A stretch of 64,000 nucleotides of DNA from contig NZ_JFZC01000063.1 in assembly GCF_000648615.1 (NCBI RefSeq), forward strand, positions 1-64,000. The letters run 5' to 3'. Positions 1-8,692 of the stretch are shown here, piece after piece. The notes under the pieces are model-generated. The model saw only the letters and a program-made list of their open reading frames with translations, was not told the DNA's origin and did no database searches. This stretch comes from Sporolactobacillus terrae DSM 11697. GTDB taxonomy: Bacteria > Bacillota > Bacilli > Bacillales > Sporolactobacillaceae. A program made the translations under genes and the position numbers. The first letter of the stretch is position 1. Each line of letters begins with the position of its first letter.

Positions 1-11
1 TGTCTGAGGAG

Positions 12-203
12 GCTCGCGGTGCGCCCGCGGCAAGCGAGTAACCGAAGCGGCGATTCAGCACCGAAAAGACAGGAGACCATCATACATGTATGAAGAAACT
101 TTCCTAAAGGAACTTTCGCTAAGTGCGCATACGTCCTGTATGCAACGCGAAAGCCACCGCATCCTGCGGAAGTAAGGACCGGGCGCTTTTTGCCCGGTTT
201 TTC
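12..203 (+). repeat. Dispersed structured repeat A, copy 1
   Basis: About 190 bp shared in pieces with 10690-10962 and 36682-36791. The first half (from gcccgcggcaagcgag to the stretch around 90) recurs at 36.69 kb almost unchanged. The second half contains AAAGGAACTTTCGCTAAG, then hairpins with GTCCT (131-147) and ATCCT (157-169) loops, and recurs at 10.78-10.95 kb. Read on the minus strand those loops are AGGAC and AGGAT. The element ends in an intrinsic terminator on the plus strand. No coding potential is apparent. The function is unknown. Confidence 0.7.
179..203 (+). terminator. Intrinsic terminator ending repeat A copy 1
   Basis: Stem CCGGGC (179-184) pairs with GCCCGG (192-197) and is followed by a run of T. 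It would stop transcripts entering from the left edge or produced by the repeat itself. Confidence 0.75.
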
Positions 204-254
204 TCATTTTCGGGAAAAATAGACGAGAATAGAAAGCCATAAGGAGCATTATAT

Positions 255-1802
255 ATGAAAAATTTAAGAACCCGACGGCTCATCATTGCAGGCGCGCTGG
301 TCATGATCGGTTTGCTGCTCCTACAAGTCCTCGCGCCGCTGCAACCGGAAAAGAAGCCGACCGTTGAGACAGAGGAGCATTCCTATCGTCCCGTGTATCA
401 CTTTTCCGTACCGGACAAATGGATGAATGATCCACAGCGGCCGCTCTATTTTGATGGAACTTTTCATTATTATTATTTGTACAACCGTGATTACCCGAAA
501 GGGAACGGAACAGAGTGGCGCCAAGCAACGTCAAAAGATCTGGTTCACTGGACGGACAAGGGCGTTGCAATACCGAAATACACGAACAAAAATGGCGACA
601 TTTGGACTGGCTCGGTTGTGCGTGATTCGCAGAATACGGCAGGATTTGGGAAAAATGCACTTGTCGCGATCGTGACGCAACCGCCCGATGGCCGCAGCCA
701 GGAACAATTTCTCTGGTACAGCACCGATGGCGGCAAGACTTTTAAACAGGATCACGAACAGCCGGTTCTGCCCAATCCTGGGGTCAAGGACTTCCGTGAT
801 CCAAAGGTCATTTGGGATACCGCCCGCAAAAAATGGGTGTTGCTGCTTGCCGAAGGAGCGAAAATCGGTTTCTATGAATCGGAAAATTTGAAGGATTGGC
901 GCTATACGAGCGGGTTTACGTCAGAGAACATCGGTCTGATTGAATGCCCGGATCTGTTTCAGCTGCGCGCCGCCGATGGTACAGTTAAATGGGTACTCGG
1001 TGCGAGCGCCAATGGACGAGTGTCGGGCCAACCGAACACCTATGCTTACTGGGTCGGCAATTTTGATGGTGAACAATTTACGGCCGATCAGGCAGCGCCG
1101 CAATGGCTCGATTATGGCTTCGATTGGTATGCCGCTGTTACCTTCGAAAACGAGAATCCGACGCACCGTCTAGATTCTCGCTATGCAATTGCCTGGATGA
1201 ACAACTGGGATTATCCGAACGCCACGCCAACCATGGACGAGGATTTCAATGGCGTTAACTCCATTGTGCGCACGATTCACTTAGCGAAACATGGGCAACA
1301 GCATAGCCTCATCTCGAAACCGATTGGCGCGCTCAATGAACGGACAACAGCGACGCAGCAACCGAGAACCATCCGCGTGAACGGAAACAAATCGCTGGGC
1401 GCAAGCGGTACCGCCTATCAGATTGAGACCGATATCTCTTGGACGGATGCACGCAACATTGGCTTACGACTGCGCGAATCAAGCAATAAGAAACGGCATA
1501 TCGACGTCGGCATTCTCACAGAAGACCATGCCCTCTACGTCAATCGCCGCCTCACAAACCATCCGGATGACAAAAAACAGAGCGTCGAAAGCCGCGCGCC
1601 CATTTCGCCGAAAGCAAAGAAAATCCATCTAAAAATACTCGTCGACAAAACGAGCATTGAAGTCTTCACCGGCGACGGGCGCACCGTCCTGACCAACGAA
1701 GCATTTCCACCGCTCACTGATCAAGGCATCAGCCTGTACGCAGAAGGAGGAACCGCCGTCTTCAGCCATTTCAAGATCGAACAATTCAGACCGATCCAAT
1801 GA
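255..1802 (+). CDS. levB: Membrane-anchored GH32 fructan hydrolase (LevB/levanase-like)
   Basis: Glycoside hydrolase family 32 protein of 515 aa, probably hydrolysing levan or a related fructan outside the cell. Residues 9-28 form one hydrophobic segment without a clear cleavage site, so it is probably membrane-tethered. Catalytic motifs of the family are visible: WMNDP at 56-60 (nucleophile Asp59), RDP at 181-183 (transition-state Asp) and ECPD at 230-233 (acid/base Glu230). The C-terminal 150 residues fit the GH32 beta-sandwich. Length and membrane anchor match B. subtilis LevB (endolevanase) better than cytoplasmic sucrases. The ribosome site ataaggagc lies just before the ATG. It stands alone with no levansucrase or PTS genes beside it. 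The symbol is given by similarity; endo- versus exo-action cannot be read from sequence. Confidence 0.85.
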   Translation: MKNLRTRRLIIAGALVMIGLLLLQVLAPLQPEKKPTVETEEHSYRPVYHFSVPDKWMNDPQRPLYFDGTFHYYYLYNRDYPKGNGTEWRQATSKDLVHWTDKGVAIPKYTNKNGDIWTGSVVRDSQNTAGFGKNALVAIVTQPPDGRSQEQFLWYSTDGGKTFKQDHEQPVLPNPGVKDFRDPKVIWDTARKKWVLLLAEGAKIGFYESENLKDWRYTSGFTSENIGLIECPDLFQLRAADGTVKWVLGASANGRVSGQPNTYAYWVGNFDGEQFTADQAAPQWLDYGFDWYAAVTFENENPTHRLDSRYAIAWMNNWDYPNATPTMDEDFNGVNSIVRTIHLAKHGQQHSLISKPIGALNERTTATQQPRTIRVNGNKSLGASGTAYQIETDISWTDARNIGLRLRESSNKKRHIDVGILTEDHALYVNRRLTNHPDDKKQSVESRAPISPKAKKIHLKILVDKTSIEVFTGDGRTVLTNEAFPPLTDQGISLYAEGGTAVFSHFKIEQFRPIQ

Positions 1803-1824
1803 AAAAATGCAGCAAGGACCGCCG

Positions 1825-1870
1825 CGAGTTAAAGCGAAACGCCGAGAAGTTAAAGCAAAATGCGAATCGA
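1825..1870 (-). repeat. Repeat D copy 1: two 21-nt units
   Basis: AGTTAAAGC occurs at 1827 and again at 1848, exactly 21 nt apart, each followed by a similar RAAAYGC-rich tail. The same core recurs at 33194 (same strand) and as the reverse complement array at 19462-19570. It lies between the levB stop and its terminator. Confidence 0.55.
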
Positions 1871-1875
1871 CGCGA

Positions 1876-1911
1876 AAAAAGAGCAGCCCGTTGAAATGGG
1901 ACTGCTCTTTT
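1876..1911. terminator. Bidirectional terminator between convergent genes
   Basis: Stem AAAAGAGCAG (1877-1886) pairs with CTGCTCTTTT (1902-1911), with A-runs and T-runs on both sides. It serves levB from the left and the M16 protease gene from the right. Confidence 0.8.
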
Positions 1912-1925
1912 CACCTCTTTTTTAT

Positions 1926-4859
1926 TCAGTCAAAGACATTGACGCATTCTTTGAACAAGGCTTGGTTTTCTTTGATCTTTGTTTCACTGCCGAGTACGCA
2001 GACGAGTCCTTGATCGGTGACTGCTTTAAGCAGTTTGCCAAAGGCTTGGATGTCGCTTTGGTTCGTATCAAGCACGTTGTCGCGTGTTTCTTGAATATCG
2101 GCTTGTGTAATCTTTTTGAAGTACTGCGCGTCTGCAAGGCTGCCTTTGGCTCGCGGCGTCTGCGGTGTCTCCAAATCCGAAAGTGTACCGATGATGTATT
2201 TGGTCATTTCGAAATCATCGGCATCGAAGGACTCAGCAAAGGCTGCTGCTTGATCGTAAACGGCTAGTGTTTCCTGCAAGTTCGGATCGCGGTAGGACCA
2301 GAATACCATGTTCCCGGCCGACTCAAGCGCAAGCCCGCAGCCGTAGGCACCACCCATGACGCGCACCTGATTCCACAGATAGTCCAGTGACAAGATTTTT
2401 TTCAGCACTTGCAGTTTGCCGCTGTAGTCATAGCCGAGCGCTTTGAAGTTTGCACCTTTGGCAGCATATTGGACTTTGCTTGAGGTCATCAAGCCTTCGT
2501 TTTTGGCTTCGGGTTCCGGTAGCTTCTGCGCGCTGCGTTCCGGAGCCGCCGCTTGTTCCTGCAAGTCGAGCACTGGGAACGCTTTTTCAACGGCACTGAA
2601 AATGGAGCTGTCGCCGGTGACGCTTATAACCAGCCCCGCTTTATTGAACAGCAGCTGGGCGAGTGATGCCAAGCTTTGCGAGAACTCACTGAAGCGGGCG
2701 TCCCAGTTCTTGTCCAGATCGGTAATGAAACGGTAAAAATCAAGTCCGCGCAGCCTCTCGCCATAAGCGGCTGCCTGCGAGAAATAGGAGCCGAGCCGGC
2801 GAACAACCACCGACTGACCATTTTGGTTGAACGACATTTCAATTCGCGACTTGATTTCTTTGACAATTTCACGAATACGCGCACCATTGTCAAACTTGGT
2901 ATGGTAGATGATCTCGTGAATCAAACCAAATGCTTGTGCCAGTTTTTCCGTCAGTACTTTGGTCTTCACCGAGAATTTCGGCGCATAGGCATCATCATCG
3001 GCCTTGTCGCCAAACGTTTGGTTGTCGAAGTCGATGCCGCCGCTCTGAATGTTGATCTCGCTGACTAGGTCTGCGTATTTGTAGTTTTCCGTATCGACCT
3101 TGCCCAGAATTTCCTGAAGCAGCGTCAAGGTTGAGATCTGATCGGCAGGTACGTCCGATGCATCAAAGTACAGGTTCACGTAGGCAATTTTATTGGTCTC
3201 CAGTTCGTGTTTGAGCGTTTTGACGCCATCAATCTCCACTTCCTCAATCGGCAGTTCTTCTGCTTTGCGGTCAATATCCGAAAGCGACAGCATCGGAATT
3301 TTGCGCAAGTCTTCCGGCTTGTCGGCGCTAGACTGGCGTTCCTTTAGTTTAGTCGTTTCTTCAATAATCTGTTTGACGCCGTCCGCGCTCAGATTTTCTT
3401 TGACATCGGCAAGCTTCTTCTCCACCAGCTTCGCTTCTTTGTCCGCGATCGTTTTCGATGGGGCGATGGTGACAAAGGTCTGGTGATTGCTGCGCAGCAA
3501 GTACTGATCGATCAACGTTTCGAAATAGTTGCTTGTTAATGCCTGCTTGATTTTTGTCAAGGTGTCTTCGAATTTTAGGTGCATGAATGGGTCTTCATCG
3601 TAGAGCCAGCTGTCCATAGCCATGATGCTGTAGATGAGCCCTTTCGGCATCGAGCCATAATCGGCCTCACGTAGCTGGAACTCTTTGACGTTGATCGCCG
3701 CTTCGATCTGTTTTTTATCGAGACCATCTTTTACGTATTGGTGCAGCGTGTCGAAGACGACTTTTTTAAAGGCTTCTTTTTGATCTTCATTCGCATTTTT
3801 TACATTAATGGAGAAAAACGGCTGGCGGATGCTGTTGTCGTAGGCACCGAACACATCCTGACCGATGCCGGCATCGAGAATCGCTTTTTTGAGCGGCGCT
3901 GCCGGACTATCAAGCAGAATATAGTCGAGAATGTCGAAGGCCAGATAGGTTTCCGGGTTCGTCGATTCAGAAACCGCGAAGTTCATGCTCAGGTAGGTTT
4001 TGTCCTTCAAGTCGGAGTCAGGCAGAACCGGATACTCCTTGATCGTTTCATTGATTTTGCCGATCGGTTGCTGAACAGCAATCGATGAATCCACGTCAAT
4101 TCGCTCATACGTACTGAGGTATTCCTTATCGAGAAAGGCAAGCTTTTCTTCAAGATCAAGATTACCGTATAAAAAGATGTAGCTGTTGGCCGGGCTGTAA
4201 TACTTTTTATGGCAGTCGACAAAGTACGCGTAGGTCAACTCGGGAATGTAGAGCGGATCACCGCCCGATTCGAATCCATAGGCTGTATCCGGGAACAGTG
4301 AACTCTGGTTGGCGCGCATCAGCAACCCCTCCGGCGAAGAGAAGGCGCCCTTCATTTCGTTGTAGACAACGCCTTTGTAATGGAGCGGATCGTCGGCATT
4401 TTCCAGCTCGTAATGCCAGCCTTCCTGCTGCAGGATTTCCTTGTATTTATAAATGTTCGGATGAAAAACGGCATCGAGATAGACGTCCATCAGATTTTTA
4501 AAATCTTTGTCATTTTTACTAGCGACCGGATACATCGTTTTATCGCTGAACGTGAATGCATTCAAAAAGGTATTGAGCGAACCTTTGAGCAGCTCAACGA
4601 ACGGTTCTTTTACCGGATATTTATCCGATCCGCACAGAACCGAGTGCTCAAGAATGTGAAAAACACCGGTGTTATTTTCCGGAGGCGTACGGAAACTGAT
4701 CGAGAAAACCTTATTGTCATCGTCATTTTTCAAAAACAATAACCGTGCGCCGCTTTTCTCGTGCTCGAACACATACGCATCAGAGTGAATGTCCTGAATG
4801 CTGTCCTTGTGGAGCAGACGAAAACCATGGACAACCTTGTTTTGAGTGAGTGCTTCCAT
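1926..4859 (-). CDS. M16C family zinc metalloprotease (PreP/insulinase-like)
   Basis: A 977-aa insulinase-superfamily protease. The inverted zinc motif HILEH is at residues 68-72, and the downstream glutamate region (YNEMKGAFSSP) that supplies the third ligand is present. The size and the two-halved architecture with an M16C-associated middle domain fit presequence-protease (PreP/Cym1) relatives, which degrade unstructured peptides of some tens of residues. There is no signal peptide, so a cytoplasmic peptide-clearing role is likely. The start was set at 4859 because GGGAGG lies 6-7 nt before this ATG; an in-frame ATG at 4901 has no ribosome site. The gene is transcribed towards levB and shares its terminator. 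Substrates cannot be inferred. Confidence 0.88.
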   Translation of the reverse strand: MEALTQNKVVHGFRLLHKDSIQDIHSDAYVFEHEKSGARLLFLKNDDDNKVFSISFRTPPENNTGVFHILEHSVLCGSDKYPVKEPFVELLKGSLNTFLNAFTFSDKTMYPVASKNDKDFKNLMDVYLDAVFHPNIYKYKEILQQEGWHYELENADDPLHYKGVVYNEMKGAFSSPEGLLMRANQSSLFPDTAYGFESGGDPLYIPELTYAYFVDCHKKYYSPANSYIFLYGNLDLEEKLAFLDKEYLSTYERIDVDSSIAVQQPIGKINETIKEYPVLPDSDLKDKTYLSMNFAVSESTNPETYLAFDILDYILLDSPAAPLKKAILDAGIGQDVFGAYDNSIRQPFFSINVKNANEDQKEAFKKVVFDTLHQYVKDGLDKKQIEAAINVKEFQLREADYGSMPKGLIYSIMAMDSWLYDEDPFMHLKFEDTLTKIKQALTSNYFETLIDQYLLRSNHQTFVTIAPSKTIADKEAKLVEKKLADVKENLSADGVKQIIEETTKLKERQSSADKPEDLRKIPMLSLSDIDRKAEELPIEEVEIDGVKTLKHELETNKIAYVNLYFDASDVPADQISTLTLLQEILGKVDTENYKYADLVSEINIQSGGIDFDNQTFGDKADDDAYAPKFSVKTKVLTEKLAQAFGLIHEIIYHTKFDNGARIREIVKEIKSRIEMSFNQNGQSVVVRRLGSYFSQAAAYGERLRGLDFYRFITDLDKNWDARFSEFSQSLASLAQLLFNKAGLVISVTGDSSIFSAVEKAFPVLDLQEQAAAPERSAQKLPEPEAKNEGLMTSSKVQYAAKGANFKALGYDYSGKLQVLKKILSLDYLWNQVRVMGGAYGCGLALESAGNMVFWSYRDPNLQETLAVYDQAAAFAESFDADDFEMTKYIIGTLSDLETPQTPRAKGSLADAQYFKKITQADIQETRDNVLDTNQSDIQAFGKLLKAVTDQGLVCVLGSETKIKENQALFKECVNVFD

Positions 4860-5054
4860 TAAATAACCTCCCGTTTTAACCTGTTTCGTCCCCAAGCTCA
4901 TTATGCTGAGCGCAAAAAGACAATAGTTTTATTATACAATACGAACTAGAAAAAAATGCCTGTGACAAACTGAAGCTTTTGCAGGCGAGCATCTTTGTTT
5001 AAAATGTACAGAAAGACACATTTTCATACGACAAACGAGTTGAGGTGAGCCGAA

Positions 5055-5483
5055 TTGGCTGATGAGGCAAAAATGAAAGAAAATGAAAACAGCGTCATTG
5101 CATTTATTGAACACGTGGAACATCCGCGTAAAAAGGCGGATGCCTACAAGCTGCTTGAGTTGTTTACAGAAACCGTCGGTGTTCAAGCGAAAATGTGGGG
5201 ACCAAGCATCATCGGCTTTGGATCGTATCACTACAAATATGCTTCCGGACACGAAGGAGACGCACCACTGACCGGATTTTCGCCGCGCAAAGCGAAGATC
5301 AGCTTGTACCTTATGATGACCGATGAAGCATACGAAAAATTCGCTGCTGATTTTGGAAAACATACACGTGGCAAAGCCTGCATCTATGTGAACAAGCTCG
5401 CCGACATCAACTGCGATGTCCTGCAGGAAATGATCCGCACGTCTGTTGCGTTTGCCAAAAAAATGGATCGGCCGAGGGAATGA
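5055..5483 (+). CDS. DUF1801 domain protein
   Basis: Small soluble protein of 142 aa with the DUF1801 (YdhG-like) pattern: a charged N-terminal helix, the segment KMWGPSIIGFGSYHYKY (about residues 44-60), then YLMMTDEAYEKF and a conserved ADINCDVL near the C-terminus. Family members are of uncertain biochemical function. The start is a TTG preceded by GAGGTGAG with good spacing. It is divergent from the M16 protease gene (about 195 bp between starts) and the next gene begins 135 bp downstream, so it is probably a single-gene unit. Confidence 0.75.
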   Translation: MADEAKMKENENSVIAFIEHVEHPRKKADAYKLLELFTETVGVQAKMWGPSIIGFGSYHYKYASGHEGDAPLTGFSPRKAKISLYLMMTDEAYEKFAADFGKHTRGKACIYVNKLADINCDVLQEMIRTSVAFAKKMDRPRE

Positions 5484-5618
5484 GCACTAATCGAGCGCGA
5501 ATCATGAAAACATAAGCAAGGGAACTTTTTGGTAACTACCGCACAATAAGGTGCGTACTGTTCGTCAAAGGCGACATCCGTTACACTGAGTAAAGCATGT
5601 ATCAGAGGAGGATGATCG

Positions 5619-6452
5619 ATGACACAGACCACGGTTACATTAAATAATGATGTCGAGATGCCGCTTGAAGGACTCGGCGTATTCCGGGTGGAAGACCAAG
5701 CGGTTGCGGCTCAATCGGTACAAGCCGCAATACGCGCAGGCTATCGATTGATCGACACGGCTGCGATTTATCAAAATGAACAAGGCGTTGGCGAAGGGAT
5801 TAAAGCCGCATGCAAAGAAACCGGCTTAAAACGCAAAGACCTGTTCATCACCTCAAAAGTATGGAACGCGGATCAAGGCTACGCATCAACCCTAAAGGCA
5901 TACCAGGACAGCCTCGACCGGCTCGGTCTTGACTACCTGGATCTGTATCTGATTCACTGGCCGGTTGAAGGAAGGTACAAGGAAACATGGCGCGCCATGG
6001 AACATCTCTATAAGGAAGGAAAAGTCCGTGCGATCGGCGTCAGCAACTTCCAGATCCATCATCTCGAAGATTTGCTAGACGGCGCCGAGGTCGTGCCGGT
6101 TGTCAATCAAGTTGAACGCCATCCACGCCTGACTCAGCAACCGCTCAAAGACTTCAGCGAGGCGCATGGCATCCGTCTTGAAGCTTGGGCACCGTTGATG
6201 GTCGGCGAGCTGCTTCAAGATAAAACGATCGGTGCGATCGCAGAGAAATACGGAAAATCCGCCGCACAAGTCATCCTCAGATGGCATGTCCAAGGCGGGG
6301 TCATCGCCATTCCGAAGTCCGTCAACGAAGGCCGCATCAAAGAAAACTTTGCGATCTTCGACTTCGAACTGACCGAGGCAGACATGGCAGCAATCAACGC
6401 CCTGAACCAAGACCACCGCACCGGCGCTGACCCGGATAATTTTGATTTCTAA
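5619..6452 (+). CDS. Aldo/keto reductase (YvgN/YtbE-like), paralogue 1
   Basis: NADPH-dependent aldo/keto reductase of 277 aa, probably reducing small toxic aldehydes such as methylglyoxal. The tetrad can be placed: Asp in LIDTAAIYQN with the Tyr four residues on, Lys in TSKVWN and His in YLIHWP. The nucleotide-binding end has IAIPKSV. A strong GAGGAGG precedes the ATG and a strong terminator follows. A second close paralogue is at 24678-25508. The family motif usually written VE(F/C)HP reads VERHP here, an uncommon residue at that spot. Confidence 0.9.
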   Translation: MTQTTVTLNNDVEMPLEGLGVFRVEDQAVAAQSVQAAIRAGYRLIDTAAIYQNEQGVGEGIKAACKETGLKRKDLFITSKVWNADQGYASTLKAYQDSLDRLGLDYLDLYLIHWPVEGRYKETWRAMEHLYKEGKVRAIGVSNFQIHHLEDLLDGAEVVPVVNQVERHPRLTQQPLKDFSEAHGIRLEAWAPLMVGELLQDKTIGAIAEKYGKSAAQVILRWHVQGGVIAIPKSVNEGRIKENFAIFDFELTEADMAAINALNQDHRTGADPDNFDF

Positions 6453-6473
6453 TGAATGAGACAGAAACAACGA

Positions 6474-6510
6474 AAAACGCGAGAGGATTCTTTTCCTCCC
6501 GCGTTTTTTA
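6474..6510 (+). terminator. Intrinsic terminator after aldo/keto reductase 1
   Basis: Stem AACGCGAGAGGA with CCTCCCGCGTT followed by six T, just past the stop codon. Confidence 0.85.
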
Positions 6511-6711
6511 TAGATAAAGAATCAAAGTACTCGATAAATCAGTACCAATCACATTGGACGCATGTGGTCAAGTTGAAGCAGTGGGTCTGAGGCAAATTGA
6601 CAAATTTTTTTCACACATTTTAAAAGAATCGAGAAATCCTTTGTTATACTAGACTTACAAAAATGAACAGGCATCATGACCTGATCAAACGAGATGAAAG
6701 GAGGTGAATAC

Positions 6712-7098
6712 ATGAGTGAAAAAGTACTCGAGTTAATTCTCGATAAACTGACAAGTATGGACGACCGCATGGGTAACATGGAGATGCGCATGGGTAACAT
6801 GGAGATGCGCATGGATCATATGGAAGAAAAGCAGGATCTGATGCAGACACAGCTCGATGAAACCAGCCGTATTCTTAAAGCGGTTTATGATCGACAAGAG
6901 GTGTCGGATGCGAAACTGACGGCGCTGAGCAGTGATGTCGATAAGCTGCATGGCGACGTGAAAAATATCGATGAGAAAGTCGATCACAATCAGCAATCCA
7001 TAGACAAAATGATCGAAAATCAAGCAGCAATTTTTGAAATGCTCGGCGAACATGATGTCTCCATTCGCGCGCTGAAAAAGAAAGCAAGATCATCGTAA
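6712..7098 (+). CDS. Coiled-coil protein with Met-rich heptad repeats
   Basis: A 128-aa soluble protein that is almost entirely predicted coiled coil. The N-terminal region repeats MGNMEMR (21 nt duplicated at DNA level), then runs through MDHMEEKQDLMQTQLDETSRIL and a long heptad region (VDKLHGDVKNIDEKVDHNQQ). It ends basic (KKKARSS). Start set at 6712: AAAGGAGGTGA lies 6-7 nt upstream, and the earlier in-frame ATG at 6694 overlaps the ribosome site itself. No known domain recognised; phage-like or structural scaffolding proteins look similar but there is no phage context. Confidence 0.65.
   Translation: MSEKVLELILDKLTSMDDRMGNMEMRMGNMEMRMDHMEEKQDLMQTQLDETSRILKAVYDRQEVSDAKLTALSSDVDKLHGDVKNIDEKVDHNQQSIDKMIENQAAIFEMLGEHDVSIRALKKKARSS
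6769..6831 (+). repeat. In-frame 21-nt tandem repeat (two exact units plus a diverged third)
   Basis: The unit starting ATGGGTAACATGG at 6769 is repeated exactly at 6790; a diverged unit starts at 6811. Each unit encodes one heptad of the coiled coil, so copy-number change would lengthen or shorten the coil without a frameshift. Confidence 0.8.
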
Positions 7099-7194
7099 GC
7101 TGCTGCAGCAATAGGTAAAGATCAACCGCGTCAAAGAATTCCTCAAAACACATCCACCGGCAGCGGTGACTCAACTCCAAAGTCAAATAAAGTC

Positions 7195-7232
7195 AAAAAT
7201 GCCGGTGCCGCGCAAAGGTTCCGGCCATTTTT
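7195..7232. terminator. Probable terminator downstream of the coiled-coil gene
   Basis: Hairpin between AAAATGCCGG and CCGGCCATTTTT, T-rich on the plus strand and also usable on the minus strand. The rest of 7099-7417 holds no convincing gene apart from repeat C copy 1. Confidence 0.6.
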
Positions 7233-7343
7233 ATACCTATCTCAAGGTTTCAATTATACTCTTTATCGCCAATTCGGCATTGCGGTTGGATCACCCTTGG
7301 GCGGATGGACCGTCGACTTCTTGATCTTTTTTAACATAAATAA

Positions 7344-7418
7344 GGATAAAAGGTTTAGTGCAATTTAGTGTAAGCGCGACTAAGGTCTCGCCTTCTCCGA
7401 AAGTTTAGCGAAGCTAAC
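7344..7418 (+). repeat. Dispersed repeat C, copy 1 (diverged)
   Basis: Aligns along its length with 41575-41655 (shared blocks AGTGTAAG, ACTAAG, GCCTTC and AAGC in the same order and spacing), and with the reverse complement at 22328-22487. It lies directly at the 3' end of hemH. Confidence 0.55.
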
Positions 7419-8404
7419 TAACAGTTGCTCTTTATTTTGACAGGCATTCGCAGCCTTTGCCTCACCAGATCTTCCAGACAATCGATAAAAAACGGATGGT
7501 CATTGACGGCCGGAATATAGTCGAACTGCTGTCCGCCGGCTTCATAGAAAGCGCGGGCGTTTTCCTGCTTGAGTTCTTGCAAGGTTTCCAAACAGTCCGC
7601 ACTAAAACCCGGAGCAATGACGGCAACGTGGCGCACGCCTTGTCGCCCCAGCTGACGCACGGTATCAATCGTTGCCGGCGTCAGCCATTCCTCGCGACCA
7701 AACTTGGACTGAAACGCTTGCGTGATCGCCAAATCCGGCAGCCGGCGCTTCAACTGTTCCGTTGTCAAACGGCAGCGCTCCGGGTAGTCGTCGCCAGCTT
7801 CGGCATAGCGCACCGGAATGCCATGATAGGAGAGGAGCAGACGGTCAGGCTTGCCGTGGTTGGCAACATAGTGCCGAACACGCGCTACCAAGGCGGCGAT
7901 GTAATCGGGATGTACCGGGTAGTCGCGAATAAATAGCAGCTCCGGTACATCGCGCCATCTGGTAAGTGACCGCTGCACACCATCCCAAACAGAACCAACC
8001 GTTGTCGACGAATACTGCGGATAGAGCGGCAGCACAAGCAGGCGACGGACCTTTTGCCGATGCAGCTGATCCAAAATGTCGCCTAAACCGGGGCGCCCAT
8101 AGCTCATCGCCAGGACGACATCGATCCCGGTTTCCGATAGCCGTTCTTGCAGCGCCGCTTGTTGCCTGCGGGCATGAAGGATCAGCGGCGAACCCTCTTC
8201 CGTCCATATCAATTTGTAAAGCTTGGCCGATCGTCTCGGCCGCACACGCAGAATAATCCCGTGCAGAATCGGCAGCCACTCCCAGCGCGGTAGATCAATG
8301 ACACGCGGGTCACTGAGGAATTGTGCCAGATAGCGACGTACCGATTGAGTATCGGCAGCCTCCGGAGTCCCCAAATTGACGAGCAGTACCGCAGTTTTTT
8401 CCAT
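7418..8404 (-). CDS. hemH: Ferrochelatase
   Basis: Inserts ferrous iron into a porphyrin at the end of haem synthesis. The product is 328 aa with LLVNLGTPEA at the N-terminus, catalytic His194 in LLSYHGIPVRY, FQSKFGREEWL at 231-241 and Glu273 in PGFSADCLET. These motifs match the ferrochelatase of proteobacteria and lactobacilli (protoporphyrin type) rather than the coproporphyrin ferrochelatase usual in Bacillus. No other haem gene is adjacent, so it may be a stand-alone or acquired gene used to salvage porphyrin. Start at 8404 chosen because GGGGC precedes it and conserved sequence begins there; an in-frame start at 8446 would add 14 unconserved residues. Confidence 0.9.
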   Translation of the reverse strand: MEKTAVLLVNLGTPEAADTQSVRRYLAQFLSDPRVIDLPRWEWLPILHGIILRVRPRRSAKLYKLIWTEEGSPLILHARRQQAALQERLSETGIDVVLAMSYGRPGLGDILDQLHRQKVRRLLVLPLYPQYSSTTVGSVWDGVQRSLTRWRDVPELLFIRDYPVHPDYIAALVARVRHYVANHGKPDRLLLSYHGIPVRYAEAGDDYPERCRLTTEQLKRRLPDLAITQAFQSKFGREEWLTPATIDTVRQLGRQGVRHVAVIAPGFSADCLETLQELKQENARAFYEAGGQQFDYIPAVNDHPFFIDCLEDLVRQRLRMPVKIKSNC

Positions 8405-8613
8405 AGATAAAGCCCCGTTTCGATCAGAATAAGTTAAGTGTACCAAAGATCAGTCGATTCGGATCAACCGCCCCAAAAAAAGATTTCTAATCGAGGCAGG
8501 TGCTTGTGAATTCCTGTAGAAAAGGCCCTGTTTCTATATTCTGGATCTCTCTCAGCGGTGCAGCGGTCGTCCGGATGGGCATGATGGCGGAAAGGAGTTC
8601 GTGGTCGTGTCGT

Positions 8614-8673
8614 GTAAAGGTATATTTACATGAGGCGAGGAAACTGATATATTGGGTGTAAAGATATCTTTAC
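8614..8673 (+). promoter_or_regulatory. Promoter with two operator palindromes for the XRE pair
   Basis: TTTACA (8625-8630), 17-nt spacer and TATATT (8648-8653) make a good housekeeping promoter. Two related palindromes bracket it: GTAAAGGTATATTTAC (8614-8629, imperfect, overlapping the -35) and GTAAAGATATCTTTAC (8658-8673, perfect, at the expected transcription start). Their centres are 44 bp apart, about four helical turns. This is the layout expected for autorepression by the XRE protein encoded just downstream. Confidence 0.75.
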
Positions 8674-8692
8674 TCACTGAAAGGAAATTCCT

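Noticed and set aside
1860..2267. 135-aa plus-strand frame over the terminator and the 3' end of the M16 gene
   Set aside because: It runs through the bidirectional terminator and lies antisense to conserved protease sequence.
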